Below the pieces are notes generated by a model that was not told the DNA's origin, searched no databases, and saw only the letters and a list, made by a program, of their open reading frames with translations. From an uncultured Armatimonadota bacterium (GTDB lineage Bacteria; Armatimonadota; Fimbriimonadia; Fimbriimonadales; Fimbriimonadaceae): DNA of 55,058 nucleotides. Positions 44,070 to 52,896 of the stretch are shown here, in pieces. Every line of letters begins with the position of its first letter. Position 1 is the stretch's first letter. Where the stretch lies: the NCBI GenBank assembly GCA_903904815.1, contig CAIVDU010000091.1, forward strand, positions 1 to 55,058. Reading direction: 5' to 3'. Both the position numbers and the translations under genes were made by a program.

Positions 44070-45188
44070 ATGAAACCCATCCTGCCGCGCCGCGTGTCCA
44101 GAGCACAATTCCTCAAGATCGGCGCCGGCCTCGTTGGGGGCAGTCTTGGCGCCTACGTTCTGTACGAGTTAGCCCCTTGGCTGGACGGAACCACACCGGC
44201 GACCAACATCCGCCGACCTCTTCAACCCGGACTGCCCGGGACTCCGCCGATGCGCGAGTTGATTCGGTACGCCACCCTCGCCGCGAGCGGGCACAACGCC
44301 CAACCCTGGAAGTTCAGCATAGAGGATCGCCTGATCCGGATCCAACCGGATAACGCACGCCGCCTCCCCGCCGTCGACCCCGAAGACCGTGAACTCTGGA
44401 TGAGCTTAGGATGCGCGCTCGAAAACCTGACGATCGCCGCCGCAGCTGCGGGTTACGAAGCCGACATCACCTACCCAGAGGAAAACGACCACGTCTCGGT
44501 GCGCCTCACGCCAATAGGCGCCCGAGTAGGGCCGCTCTTCGATGCCATTCCGAACCGGCAGAATACGCGCTCCGAGTACGACGGTCGAACGGTGTCCGTG
44601 TCAGACATCAACCAACTCTTGTCAATTCCCGGCGAGAATGGAATTCGCCTCCATCTCTTCGAAGGGCACTCCAAGACCGAACAACTACTCGAGTTCGTGA
44701 GCTTGGGCGATGCCACCCAGTTTGCCGACAAAGCCTTCATGGAGGAATTGATCCAGTGGGTCCGCTTCGACAAGAGAGAAGCCTTGGCGACCATGGACGG
44801 ACTCTCATCACTCTGTATGGGCAGTCCCCAAGTGCCGCGATGGATCGGCCAACGATTCCTCGCGAGCATGTCTCCGCAGAAGCAGGCCGACTCGGACGCG
44901 AATAAACTCCGAAGTTCCGCCGGCGCGATCGCCATCTCCTCGGAAACCGAGGACAAACCGTCATGGGTACGCACCGGACAGGTCTATCAGCGATTGGGCC
45001 TGAAATTAACCTCTATGAACATCAAATCCGCGTTCTTGAACCAACCCAATGAGGTGCCCACGGTTCGAAGCCAGTTCCGGACCGCGTGCGGCTTCGGCGC
45101 GGCATTACCCCAGTTGCTACTCCGCTTCGGATACGCAAACCCCATGCCCTCCTCCTACCGTCGGTCCGTCGATCAGGTAATGATATGA
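44070..45188 (+). CDS. Acg-family nitroreductase-like flavoprotein, exported
   Basis: 372 residues. N-terminus RRVSRAQFLKIGAGLVGGSL resembles a twin-arginine signal with RRVSRAQFLK and a hydrophobic run. The body begins MRELIRYATLAASGHNAQPW, the Acg signature, and includes DPEDRELWMSLGCALENLTI, a nitroreductase-type FMN fold split as in Mycobacterium Acg. Acg proteins bind FMN and lack known redox partner activity. Two small membrane-protein genes follow closely (11 bp, then 53 bp), so an operon is likely. The substrate is unknown. Confidence 0.85.
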   Translation: MKPILPRRVSRAQFLKIGAGLVGGSLGAYVLYELAPWLDGTTPATNIRRPLQPGLPGTPPMRELIRYATLAASGHNAQPWKFSIEDRLIRIQPDNARRLPAVDPEDRELWMSLGCALENLTIAAAAAGYEADITYPEENDHVSVRLTPIGARVGPLFDAIPNRQNTRSEYDGRTVSVSDINQLLSIPGENGIRLHLFEGHSKTEQLLEFVSLGDATQFADKAFMEELIQWVRFDKREALATMDGLSSLCMGSPQVPRWIGQRFLASMSPQKQADSDANKLRSSAGAIAISSETEDKPSWVRTGQVYQRLGLKLTSMNIKSAFLNQPNEVPTVRSQFRTACGFGAALPQLLLRFGYANPMPSSYRRSVDQVMI

Positions 45189-45199
45189 AGGCATAGCAA

Positions 45200-45535
45200 A
45201 TGCTGCAATCTGCAATAAGACTGATCCACACCACGATCTACGGGGTCATGGTGGCGTCGATCTGCTACATCCTGTTTGCCGGCATCTGGGGACAATTCAA
45301 CCCCACTGTTCTATACACGGCAATTGGCTTGGTCACCCTGGAGTGCTGCGTCTTCATCGGAAACGGTTGGAAATGCCCACTCACGACCATCGCGGTATCG
45401 ATGGCTGGCCAAGCAAGCGAAGACTACGCTCCCATCATTCCTGCGAGCCTAGGTCGATACACTCCAACCCTCTTTGGGACAATCTTTGCTTTGGGAATGA
45501 TCCTGCTTTTGGTCCGTCTTCTGTGGCGCGCATAG
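45200..45535 (+). CDS. Small membrane protein next to the Acg gene
   Basis: 111 residues with about three hydrophobic segments (MVASICYILFAGIWG, LYTAIGLVTLECCVFI, TLFGTIFALGMILLLVRLL) and a GNGWKCPLTTIA loop. The loop and the size are reminiscent of DUF2784-like proteins, but this is a weak match. It starts 11 bp after the Acg-like stop and so belongs to the same transcript. It may anchor or support that exported flavoprotein; no direct evidence. Confidence 0.65.
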   Translation: MLQSAIRLIHTTIYGVMVASICYILFAGIWGQFNPTVLYTAIGLVTLECCVFIGNGWKCPLTTIAVSMAGQASEDYAPIIPASLGRYTPTLFGTIFALGMILLLVRLLWRA

Positions 45536-45588
45536 GCGCCCTGCTTCGACTCCAGGGACCGGGTGTCCCCAAAGGTAAGATACTTTCG

Positions 45589-46101
45589 ATGTCGTTCGCT
45601 GAAGACCTTCATCAGTGGCAAGGTTTCTTCACGCTCCTCGGTGAAGCGACGGCCTCCTTCGCCGGACTCCTGTTCGTGGCTCTCGCTCTTAATGCTGAAC
45701 GGTTTGCCACCAACGAAAATCGGCACCTCATGCTTCTCGCGCGGCAGACCTTTTTTAACCTGATGGCTCTCACGGCTATCTCGCTCCTTGCCCTGGCCCC
45801 ATCGTTTGCGGTCTCCAGCACGCTTGGACAAGCCCTCATTGCTGCCTCAGGTGCGGGAATCGGAACCTGCCTAATGGCCATCCGCGAGGAGAAGCGCGTT
45901 CGAGTTGACAAGCGACCGTCTCGCGAATATGTGAGAGCGTATTATGGCCCAGCGATTATGTACGGCCTTCAACTGATTCCCGCAATCCGGATGGTCGAGG
46001 GGACACCGAACAACCTGAGTTACGTAAGCGCGGCCGCGATCGCGCTACTCTTAACGTCTGCTCGTAACGCATGGTTGCTGCTCTTCCTCCCATCGAAATA
46101 A
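45589..46101 (+). CDS. Membrane protein downstream of the Acg operon
   Basis: 170 residues from the ATG at 45589; an overlapping longer frame reaching 45343 is a shadow. Four hydrophobic segments (ATASFAGLLFVALAL, TFFNLMALTAISLLAL, QALIAASGAGIGTCL, AAAIALLLTSARNAWLLLFL) connected by polar loops, with REEKRVRVDKRPSREYV between the third and fourth. No family was recognised with confidence. It lies 53 bp after the previous small membrane-protein gene. Role unknown. Confidence 0.65.
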   Translation: MSFAEDLHQWQGFFTLLGEATASFAGLLFVALALNAERFATNENRHLMLLARQTFFNLMALTAISLLALAPSFAVSSTLGQALIAASGAGIGTCLMAIREEKRVRVDKRPSREYVRAYYGPAIMYGLQLIPAIRMVEGTPNNLSYVSAAAIALLLTSARNAWLLLFLPSK

Positions 46102-46344
46102 GACGCCAGGGCGAATTTCGCCTCGATTGCTCTATTCTTGGATTAAGGTTGAGAATGCATTGGATGACGCATTCGAACGTAAATGTCGATAGCTGCCGTC
46201 CAACCGCTAACGCAAAGACCGATGAAGTTCTTCAGTGCAGTTAACCGGATTCGAACGCCTAGAACGGGAAATCGACGGAGTCTTCCCTCGACACCTTCCC
46301 GGTTCGCAATCGCACCCCTTAAGGTGTCAACTTGCACGCCAGCG

Positions 46345-48921
46345 ATGAAGATTAATTCCGCTCAGGGGGTTCTCAATCTCTGTCTGGCTTCGCCCGCCCT
46401 CTTTTGTCTTTTCGTGCCGGGCTATCCTCAGCGGCCTGTCATCCCGACTACCCAAGACCCTGCTTTCAAGCAGATCATCCAGCCCTTCTTTCGGGAGTAC
46501 TGCGTCAAGTGCCACGGCTTGCAGAGTCCCCGCGCGGGCTTGAATCTGGAAGCGTTATCCAGCGACTTCCACGATGCCGGCGTCGCCGCAAAATGGGCAG
46601 ACGTCGTCAGCGTCATGAACGGGCGTCAAATGCCGCCCGCAAACGCAACCCAGCCATCAGCGGCTGCTGCCGGACGGGTCATCGAATGGATCTCCTCGGA
46701 GCTTGCCCGCGAAGAGGTGGCCAAGCGCTCGGCTCACGTGGTTTTACGGCGTCTCAATCGAGCCGAATACGACAACACAATTCGTGATCTGATCGGAGTG
46801 GACTTTCACCCCGCCGGTCAGTTTCCCGAAGACCCACCCGCCGGTGGATTCGACAACATCGGGCAAGCCCTCACTGTTTCGCCGATGCAGATCGAGCTCT
46901 ACTACAAGGCGGCAAATCAGATCCTCGACCGTGCGCTCGCGGAAGGGCCAAAACCGGCGACGATCAAATGGCACTTTGAACCGCGCCAAAACACCCTAGG
47001 CATGGATCGACTTCGTGTGCAGCGCGATGGTCAGAGCATCCTTCTGAACAGTGGAGCTAACCCCGTGCAGAACGGATTCACGGTGATCCACCACGACTCT
47101 TGGGACAAGGTGATCGACTTCCGCGGGTTCAAGCTTCCGACCGAGGGCGACTACATCATTCGATTTCGTGCCGCCGGCCGAACGCCAAGTCGGGAACAAG
47201 TGATCAGTTCCGCCGAGCAGATTCTGAAGCGACGTTACGAAGACTCCGTCAAGGCAAATCCCTCCAGCAAACCCTACGCTCAGAAGCAACTCGAAGCAGA
47301 CTTGCTCCACTTCAAGACCCATCGAGCCTACGACTACGGTCCCCCGAGGCTCCGCATCATCCAGAACCTCGGCAGCGCCCCCATTCCGCTCGCCGAGATG
47401 GACATCGAGGCGCCCGAATCCGCTCCGAAGGTCTACGAGGTACATGCTCACTTCACGACACAGGATGCCGGAATCGAGATTCACTACGCCTACGATGTCC
47501 CTGCGTACTTGGAAAACTTTTGGCTTCAAAGGAAAGACGAGTTTGCCCGTCCGACTTTGCTGTTCGACTGGGTGGAGTTGGAAGGTCCCGTCAATCCGGT
47601 CTGGCCCCCCGCCAGCCACAAACGCCTGGTCGGTGACCTCAAAGAACCGGTGGGTGACGAAGGCACGGCCGTCCTCAAGATCTTGAAGCGATTCATGCCT
47701 CTCGCCTACCGAAGGCCGGTCACATCGGCGGAAGTCGAAGAAAAGTGCGCCTTGTTCTCCAAGTACCGTCCGGACGCCTCCTCCTTCACCGAGGCGCTCA
47801 AGGTCCCCCTTGCCGCCGTTCTGACGTCTCCGAACTTCCTCTACATGGTCGAAGCTCAACCTCCGCAGACGGGAACTTCGCTGTTATCCGACTACGAGCT
47901 CGCGTCTCGGCTCTCCTACTTTCTGTGGTCTTCAATGCCCGACGATGACCTATTCAGACTTGCCGCAACAGGGAAGCTGCGAGATTCGACGACCCTGCTC
48001 GCCCAGATGAACCGGATGCTGGGAAGTCCCAAGAGCAGTGCCTTCGTCCGAAACTTCGTCGACCAGTGGCTGGGCTTGAGAAAGGTAGGCGCAAATCCTC
48101 CCGCCGAGGCTCTCTACCCGGATTACGATCGCCATTTGGAGACCTCGATCGTCCGCGAAACCGAGGGCTTTTTCGACGACATCCTGCGCAAGGACCTGGA
48201 CGCCAGCAATCTGATCAAGAGCAACTTCGTCACCGTGAACGAAAGACTGGCTCGGTTTTATGGCATCCCCGGTGTCCGCGGTGACGCCATCCGGACGGTT
48301 GCCGTGCCCCCCAGTCTGCACCGGGGAGGAGTTTTGACCCAAGCCTCGATTCTCACCATCACTTCCAACGGCACCCGAACCTCTCCGGTCAGCCGCGGTG
48401 TGTGGGTGTTGCGGACGCTCCTTGGGACCGACCCTGGACTGCCGATCGCCAACGTCGGCGAGATTCCTGCCAAGGTGCCCGGTGTCGACCGCGCCACCGT
48501 ACGGGTGAGGCTCCAACTCCATCGACAAAACCCGTCTTGCGCGCGGTGCCACGACAAGATCGATCCACTCGGATTTGCTCTTGAAAACTACAACGCGTGC
48601 GGAGAGTGGAGGGATCGGGAAGGCCACGGATACCAGGGCCGAATCGAGTCCGATGATCCGCTGATCGATGCCAGTTCGAAGATGCCCGACGGAACCGCCA
48701 TTCAAGGCATCGAGGGACTCCAGCAGCAGCTTCTGAAAAAGCAGGATGCCTTCTATTCGAATCTGGCTTCTCAGGTTGCCACCTATGCCCTGGGGAGACA
48801 GCTCGGGTTTTCGGATCGCGCGATGGTCCGTACCGCCGTGTCCACCATGAAGCAGAACCACAACACCCTTCGGTCCCTGATCGGATCGATCATCACCTCG
48901 CCTCAATTTCGATCGCGATGA
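46345..48921 (+). CDS. DUF1587/1592/1588/1585-type planctomycete cytochrome protein
   Basis: 858 residues from the ATG at 46345, which is followed by a signal-like segment VLNLCLASPALFCLFVPG; a frame reaching 46183 adds 54 residues of weak N-terminus. Haem-binding CxxCH occurs in EYCVKCHGLQ (Cys53, Cys56, His57) and near the C-terminus in PSCARCHDKIDPLGFALENY. The order DUF1587, DUF1595, DUF1592, DUF1588, DUF1585 is the standard one, with LRRLNRAEYDNTIRDLIGVD and DYELASRLSYFLWSSMPDDD. It is exported. The DUF1552 gene starts 7 bp after its stop and is its usual partner. The gap 46102-46344 upstream has an AACCGCTAA element at 46202 and no gene. Function is unproven. Confidence 0.88.
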   Translation: MKINSAQGVLNLCLASPALFCLFVPGYPQRPVIPTTQDPAFKQIIQPFFREYCVKCHGLQSPRAGLNLEALSSDFHDAGVAAKWADVVSVMNGRQMPPANATQPSAAAAGRVIEWISSELAREEVAKRSAHVVLRRLNRAEYDNTIRDLIGVDFHPAGQFPEDPPAGGFDNIGQALTVSPMQIELYYKAANQILDRALAEGPKPATIKWHFEPRQNTLGMDRLRVQRDGQSILLNSGANPVQNGFTVIHHDSWDKVIDFRGFKLPTEGDYIIRFRAAGRTPSREQVISSAEQILKRRYEDSVKANPSSKPYAQKQLEADLLHFKTHRAYDYGPPRLRIIQNLGSAPIPLAEMDIEAPESAPKVYEVHAHFTTQDAGIEIHYAYDVPAYLENFWLQRKDEFARPTLLFDWVELEGPVNPVWPPASHKRLVGDLKEPVGDEGTAVLKILKRFMPLAYRRPVTSAEVEEKCALFSKYRPDASSFTEALKVPLAAVLTSPNFLYMVEAQPPQTGTSLLSDYELASRLSYFLWSSMPDDDLFRLAATGKLRDSTTLLAQMNRMLGSPKSSAFVRNFVDQWLGLRKVGANPPAEALYPDYDRHLETSIVRETEGFFDDILRKDLDASNLIKSNFVTVNERLARFYGIPGVRGDAIRTVAVPPSLHRGGVLTQASILTITSNGTRTSPVSRGVWVLRTLLGTDPGLPIANVGEIPAKVPGVDRATVRVRLQLHRQNPSCARCHDKIDPLGFALENYNACGEWRDREGHGYQGRIESDDPLIDASSKMPDGTAIQGIEGLQQQLLKKQDAFYSNLASQVATYALGRQLGFSDRAMVRTAVSTMKQNHNTLRSLIGSIITSPQFRSR

Positions 48922-48928
48922 GACAACG

Positions 48929-50278
48929 ATGGCTACTCTAAACCAACCGAGACTTTCCCGACGCACCGTTTTACGCGGCGTCGGCGCCTGCGTCGCTCTC
49001 CCATTTTTGGAGGCGATGCTGCCCGCTCGGGCCTGGGCATCGGAATCGCATTACCGACCTTGGCCGAAGTCGTCGGTCAAGCCAACCCCCCGAGTCATCT
49101 TCTGTTACATCCCCAACGGCGTGAACATCCTCGAATGGGTGCCCGAAAAGGCCGGCAAGGGCGCGAACTCGTCGGCCAGCCTCGACGTATTGAAGGCGCA
49201 CCGAGAGCACTTCTCCGTCTTAAGCGGCCTCGCACATCCCAACTCAACCGGAGGACACTCCGGGGCCGACACTTGGCTGACCGGCGCGGATCTTAGAGCC
49301 GTTCCCGGAAAGGACTACGCGAACTCGATCTCTGCCGATCAGTACATCGCGGAAAAGATTGGCTTGCAGACCCGTTTCCCATCCATCGAGATCGGCGACA
49401 TGTCGGGCACGGGAAGCGCGCTGCACAGTCACACCCTTGCCTTCGACCGGAATGGCACCCCTCTTCCCACCGAGAACAGCCCCCTTCGCTTCTTCGAACG
49501 ACTCTTTGTTCCGGATGGGGTCGATTCTCGGGCCGCTACGCTGAAGCGATTCGCCCAGAAGCGCAGCATCCTGGACGACATTGCCGGTGACGCCAGCCAC
49601 CTCATGAAGAAACTTGGGGCTGCTGACCAGGCGAAGATGAACGAATACCTCGCCTCGGTAAGGGAGACCGAGCTCCGGGTGCAACGGCAAGTCGGTTGGA
49701 TCGATATTCCTAAACCGAAGGTCGATTCCAAGGACCTCCAACTCGAAAGCCAACCCATGAACGCTCACGATCGCCCGGCCTGGTTGGACGTGATGCTGGA
49801 ACTGAGCTACCTGGCGTTCGTGACCGACGCCACGAGAGTCATGACCTTCGAATGGTCCAGGGAAGCCGGCGGCTTTGGCGGAGGCGGAGAAAACCACCAC
49901 GAGCTTTCGCACCATGGAGGCGACCCGGGCATGCTCGCCAAACTCGCCGGAGTCGATCGATTCCATCTCAAGGCTTTGGATCGATTCCTCACTTTCCTCG
50001 CCTCCACCCAGGAGGGAGAACGCACCATGCTCGACCACACCATGATCATGTTCGGCTCCGGCATGAACAACGGCCTCACCGGCGACCACTCCCCAAAGAA
50101 CCTGCCCCTGCTCTTAGCTGGCGGCTCCGCTTGGGGGCTCAAGCACAATCAACACCTAGCCCACGACCCCGACAAACACCCGCCCCTCTCCAACGTGCTC
50201 CTTACGTTGATCCAAAAAATGGGCCTGGAAACCGACAAATTCCAAGACGCCACCGGCACCCTCACCGGCCTGAGTTAA
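48929..50278 (+). CDS. DUF1552 secreted protein (twin-arginine signal)
   Basis: 449 residues. N-terminus SRRTVLRGVGACVALPFLEA carries a twin-arginine motif and hydrophobic run. The domain shows PRVIFCYIPNGVNILEWVPE, SGLAHPNSTGGHSGADTWLT (seen in short parts: VLSGLAHPNS, GHSGADTWLT) and NHHELSHHGGDP, then LDHTMIMFGSGMNNG and the GGSAWGLK end. This is the DUF1552 fold related to DUF1501 and alkaline-phosphatase-like proteins. It is transcribed with the DUF1592 gene 7 bp upstream. Role undetermined, perhaps in a surface complex tied to carbon use. Confidence 0.9.
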   Translation: MATLNQPRLSRRTVLRGVGACVALPFLEAMLPARAWASESHYRPWPKSSVKPTPRVIFCYIPNGVNILEWVPEKAGKGANSSASLDVLKAHREHFSVLSGLAHPNSTGGHSGADTWLTGADLRAVPGKDYANSISADQYIAEKIGLQTRFPSIEIGDMSGTGSALHSHTLAFDRNGTPLPTENSPLRFFERLFVPDGVDSRAATLKRFAQKRSILDDIAGDASHLMKKLGAADQAKMNEYLASVRETELRVQRQVGWIDIPKPKVDSKDLQLESQPMNAHDRPAWLDVMLELSYLAFVTDATRVMTFEWSREAGGFGGGGENHHELSHHGGDPGMLAKLAGVDRFHLKALDRFLTFLASTQEGERTMLDHTMIMFGSGMNNGLTGDHSPKNLPLLLAGGSAWGLKHNQHLAHDPDKHPPLSNVLLTLIQKMGLETDKFQDATGTLTGLS

Positions 50279-50290
50279 GCGCAATAAGCT

Positions 50291-50338
50291 CCCTTCCTCC
50301 CGTGTTCTGATGCTTCGCGCGGAATTCAGCAGGAAGGG
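50291..50338. terminator. Branched hairpin between convergent genes
   Basis: CCCTTCCT at 50291-50298 pairs with AGGAAGGG at 50331-50338, and an inner CTGA/TCAG pair lies within the loop. It sits in the 86-bp gap between the DUF1552 gene (plus) and the Band-7 gene (minus). No T-tract, so only a candidate. Confidence 0.35.
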
Positions 50339-50364
50339 TCGGGGGATGGAGGCTCCGGAAAGCA

Positions 50365-51294
50365 CTAATGCTTCGCTGGCTCATCCTTCCCGATCAGATC
50401 CGACAGGTTCAGGATAAAACTCCCCCCGCCCGAGCCACTAATCACCCGAGGCACCTGAGAACCACCCTTCTCCCACGCCTCAATCCACTGTTGGGCAAGC
50501 ACCTTGCTACCGCCATTTGCATTGAGCGCGGCCGCCCGAATCCGGTTTGCTTCCGCCGATCCCTTCGCCTCCGTGACCTTGGTCTGAGCGTCGATCTCCG
50601 CCTTTTGGAGCACGTACTTCGCCTGCTCGGCAGTCTGCTGAGCGACCTGTTTGGCCTCAATGGCCTGGTTAAATGGCGCGCTGAACTGGAAGTCCTTCAG
50701 CGACACGCCGTTTGTCTCGATCAGAAGATTCCAAGGTCGGAGTCGCGTCGAAAGCCCCTCGTCGAGTTCGGCTTTCACCGCCGCTCGATCGGAGATCAGC
50801 TGCTCCGCCGTGTACTTGGCCACGATCGCCTTGACCGTCTCCTGAACCGCCGGATCGATAATCCGCGAAGAGAAGCTGGGTCCTACCGACTTGTAAAGCA
50901 CCGCCGCCGACTTGGGATCGACGTGGAAGTTGATCGCCACTTGGGTGCTCACCGTCTGGAGATCCTTGGAAGCTGCCGCCGCCTGGGCCTCTTCCTTCTG
51001 AGTCCGAATCTCCATCAGGTCGACCGTCTGCAAAAACGGAACCACGAAGTGGGGTCCCGCATCCAGATCGCCAGACACCGCCCCCTGCTGAATCAAAATC
51101 CCTTCATATCCGGCTGGAACTTGGTAGTACCCCGCCCATAGAGTCGCGACCACGGCCGCCGCAATCCCCGAAAACTTAAGCGCCCCCTTGGCTCTCGCCG
51201 CGTCCGACTTTCCTCCCGCCGGAGTGGCCGAATTCGGAATCGTAAAGCCCGCAATCAGAGCAATGATGGCAACGAAAAGCAGTAATGCTGTCAT
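50365..51294 (-). CDS. SPFH/Band 7 (prohibitin-like) membrane protein
   Basis: 309 residues. Two N-terminal hydrophobic segments (ALLLFVAIIALIAGF, then GIAAAVVATLWAGYYQV) precede a prohibitin-type domain: VPAGYEGILIQQGAVSGDLD, DAGPHFVVPFLQTVDLMEIR, VDPKSAAVLYKSVGPSFSSR and a long coiled-coil region (QAIEAKQVAQQTAEQAKYVL). It should form large ring or microdomain assemblies in the membrane. The neighbours do not suggest a specific partner. It is probably a single-gene transcript ending in the convergent gap at 50279-50364. Confidence 0.88.
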   Translation of the reverse strand: MTALLLFVAIIALIAGFTIPNSATPAGGKSDAARAKGALKFSGIAAAVVATLWAGYYQVPAGYEGILIQQGAVSGDLDAGPHFVVPFLQTVDLMEIRTQKEEAQAAAASKDLQTVSTQVAINFHVDPKSAAVLYKSVGPSFSSRIIDPAVQETVKAIVAKYTAEQLISDRAAVKAELDEGLSTRLRPWNLLIETNGVSLKDFQFSAPFNQAIEAKQVAQQTAEQAKYVLQKAEIDAQTKVTEAKGSAEANRIRAAALNANGGSKVLAQQWIEAWEKGGSQVPRVISGSGGGSFILNLSDLIGKDEPAKH

Positions 51295-51617
51295 AGTTCG
51301 TCAACTAATACGGGACGGAGAAGCCATCGGTTGACATATTCGCGACTCGATCCCGAATATTATTTAGGCCCATACGGTTCCGTGTTCTTGCACCCCAAAA
51401 CCGTGTAACGCTCCATGTAACGGGGGCCGTTGTATACACCTTAGCGAAAGGGAGCACCTTCGTTGTTTCGTCATGCCGCTGGCCGCGTTTTTGCTGGGTG
51501 AGGGTCCTGAACCACGGGACCGTTCAACTCGAATTTCGAGTTTCTTCACCCGGCGAGACGCTGGCCGGTGGCGGATCTAGCCAAAGGCTGAAGCGCCCTT
51601 CGGAGGTTCACATACAC
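51295..51617. other. Divergent promoter region of the Band-7 and PEP-CTERM genes
   Basis: Contains no convincing gene; the reading frame running into the PEP-CTERM gene from 51498 lacks a ribosome-binding site there. A clear GGAGG at 51602-51606 serves the ATG at 51618. No strong hairpin or operator was recognised. Confidence 0.4.
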
Positions 51618-52352
51618 ATGAAAGCAATCACAGATCTCACCGACCGCCGGGAGAACGACACGGTCATATCAGCCCGCAGAAGCTTGAAGGTAACGGGAAT
51701 AAAAAAGGTCTTAACACGAGCAACACTCTTATTGGCCATCGTTTCAAGTGCTTCGATGGTTTCCGCAAACCTCTTGCTCGATGGCAGCTTCGAACTACCC
51801 GAAACGCCACTCCACGCCACCTTCTTTGCAGGAGACACGCTCGGAGACTGGAATGTGGTTGCCCACAGCGACGGACATAGTTGGTATAGCGACCTCGTCA
51901 ACAACGATTGGACTTCCGGGAGTCCCTTCTGGCCAACCACCCCCGCTGGCTTACAATATGTTTATCTCGCAGATGCGGAGCAGGAGAACGGGATCTCCCA
52001 ATCGGTGTACTTGACGGCGGGATCGTACGAGCTGAGCTACATCCAAGCCGACTTCAAGAACAATGGTGGCATCGTGGATGGGGAACTCCGGGCCGATGTT
52101 GAAATGGCCGGAAGCTCCGTTATTGGCGGGTGGAAGACTTCAACCGTACCGAATAGCTCCGATTGGGTAAGAAAGCAGCTCACGTTCAATTTGAGCAATT
52201 CAGGCTCCTATGACGTTCGCTTTGAATCCGTCTTAAATCACGCCGGCTTCATCGACGACGTCCAACTCAACGCGGTTCCAGAGCCGAGCGCCTTCCTCGC
52301 TTTGGGCCTGGGCCTTCCGTTTCTTCTCCTTGGCCGACGTAAGAAAGACTAG
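51618..52352 (+). CDS. PEP-CTERM surface protein (second)
   Basis: 244 residues with ATG at 51618 preceded by CGGAGG (11-nt spacing). N-terminal signal peptide after a basic run (KKVLTRATLLLAIVSSASMV, cleavage near VSANLL). The mature part begins LLDGSFELPETP and includes YVYLADAEQENGISQSVYLT, the beta-sandwich style of secreted lectin-like or DUF642-type domains. The C-terminal sorting tag is AVPEPSAFLALGLGLPFLLL followed by GRRKKD. An exosortase elsewhere should process it for surface display. A perfect 10-bp hairpin follows the stop. Confidence 0.87.
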   Translation: MKAITDLTDRRENDTVISARRSLKVTGIKKVLTRATLLLAIVSSASMVSANLLLDGSFELPETPLHATFFAGDTLGDWNVVAHSDGHSWYSDLVNNDWTSGSPFWPTTPAGLQYVYLADAEQENGISQSVYLTAGSYELSYIQADFKNNGGIVDGELRADVEMAGSSVIGGWKTSTVPNSSDWVRKQLTFNLSNSGSYDVRFESVLNHAGFIDDVQLNAVPEPSAFLALGLGLPFLLLGRRKKD

Positions 52353-52363
52353 TTCGCCTCTTG

Positions 52364-52395
52364 GCCATGGGCGCATGCTCGACTTCGCCCATGGC
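52364..52395 (+). terminator. Hairpin after the second PEP-CTERM gene
   Basis: GCCATGGGCG at 52364-52373 pairs perfectly with CGCCCATGGC at 52386-52395, with a 12-nt loop, 11 bp after the stop. There is no T-tract, so termination strength is uncertain. Confidence 0.5.
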
Positions 52396-52462
52396 AGGTC
52401 CCGTCCTGCCAATCCAGAACCGACAGGCCACACCGACTAGGCCGAAAGACCCCACTGAGCGC

Positions 52463-52520
52463 TTGCTGATTTTTACTGTGCGGTATATACTGTGTGTCAC
52501 ACACTATATGGCGCACGGTA
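52463..52520 (+). promoter_or_regulatory. padR promoter with 47-bp dyad operator
   Basis: TTGCTG at 52463-52468 and TATACT at 52486-52491 form a -35/-10 pair with 17-bp spacing. Centred on 52497 is a long dyad from 52474 to 52520. Arms TAC (52474-52476), GTGCG (52478-52482), ATATA (52485-52489) and TGTGTG (52491-52496) pair with CACACA, TATAT, CGCAC and GTA on the other side: 19 of 23 position pairs match. It covers the -10 and the likely start of transcription, so a dimeric regulator bound here would block RNA polymerase. PadR autoregulation is the natural inference. Confidence 0.7.
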
Positions 52521-52527
52521 AATCGCA

Positions 52528-52896
52528 ATGAATACCGATATCTTCGAAAACCTCCGTCTTGAGCTGCGGCGCGGCTGCCTTATCCTGGGAGTTCTCGCCG
52601 CATTGCGGACGGAGCGCTACGGCTACACCCTTCGTAAATCCCTCGCTGACTCTGGAATGGAGATCGATGAAGGAACCCTCTACCCCCTCCTTCGGCGGCT
52701 GGAGACCCAGGGTCTGCTCCTAAGTGAGTGGCGAGAGCAGGACAAGCGCCAGAAGCGTTTCTACCGCCTCTCCGATGAAGGAACCCAAATCCTCGACCGG
52801 CTGCTCGTGGAATGGCAGAGCATGAATGCGTCGCTTACTGAAATTCTAAAGGAACCCGAAAATGGAACTCGTAACTCGATACTTACAAGCAGTTAA
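52528..52896 (+). CDS. PadR-family transcriptional regulator
   Basis: 122 residues: a PadR winged helix with ELRRGCLILGVLAALRTERY, GYTLRKSLADSGMEIDEGTL, YPLLRRLETQGLLLSEW and a C-terminal dimer helix (TQILDRLLVEWQSMNASLTE). PadR proteins repress their own and adjacent genes until an effector or stress relieves them. The gene stop overlaps the start of the HAAS-type membrane gene by 35 bp, a coupled arrangement common in Acidobacteriota and Armatimonadota. A long dyad operator covers its promoter. The effector is unknown. Confidence 0.9.
   Translation: MNTDIFENLRLELRRGCLILGVLAALRTERYGYTLRKSLADSGMEIDEGTLYPLLRRLETQGLLLSEWREQDKRQKRFYRLSDEGTQILDRLLVEWQSMNASLTEILKEPENGTRNSILTSS

Noticed and set aside
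43745-44073. Small frames between the DUF1801 and Acg genes
   Set aside because: No ribosome-binding site, no recognised family, and skewed composition.
45343-45588. Upstream extension of the membrane protein at 45589
   Set aside because: It runs out of frame through the 111-residue membrane protein gene and is His/Ser/Arg rich in the way of a shadow.
46225-46280. tRNA-like T-arm sequence GGCGTTCGAATCC on the minus strand
   Set aside because: The T-stem does not pair and no acceptor or anticodon arm could be found.
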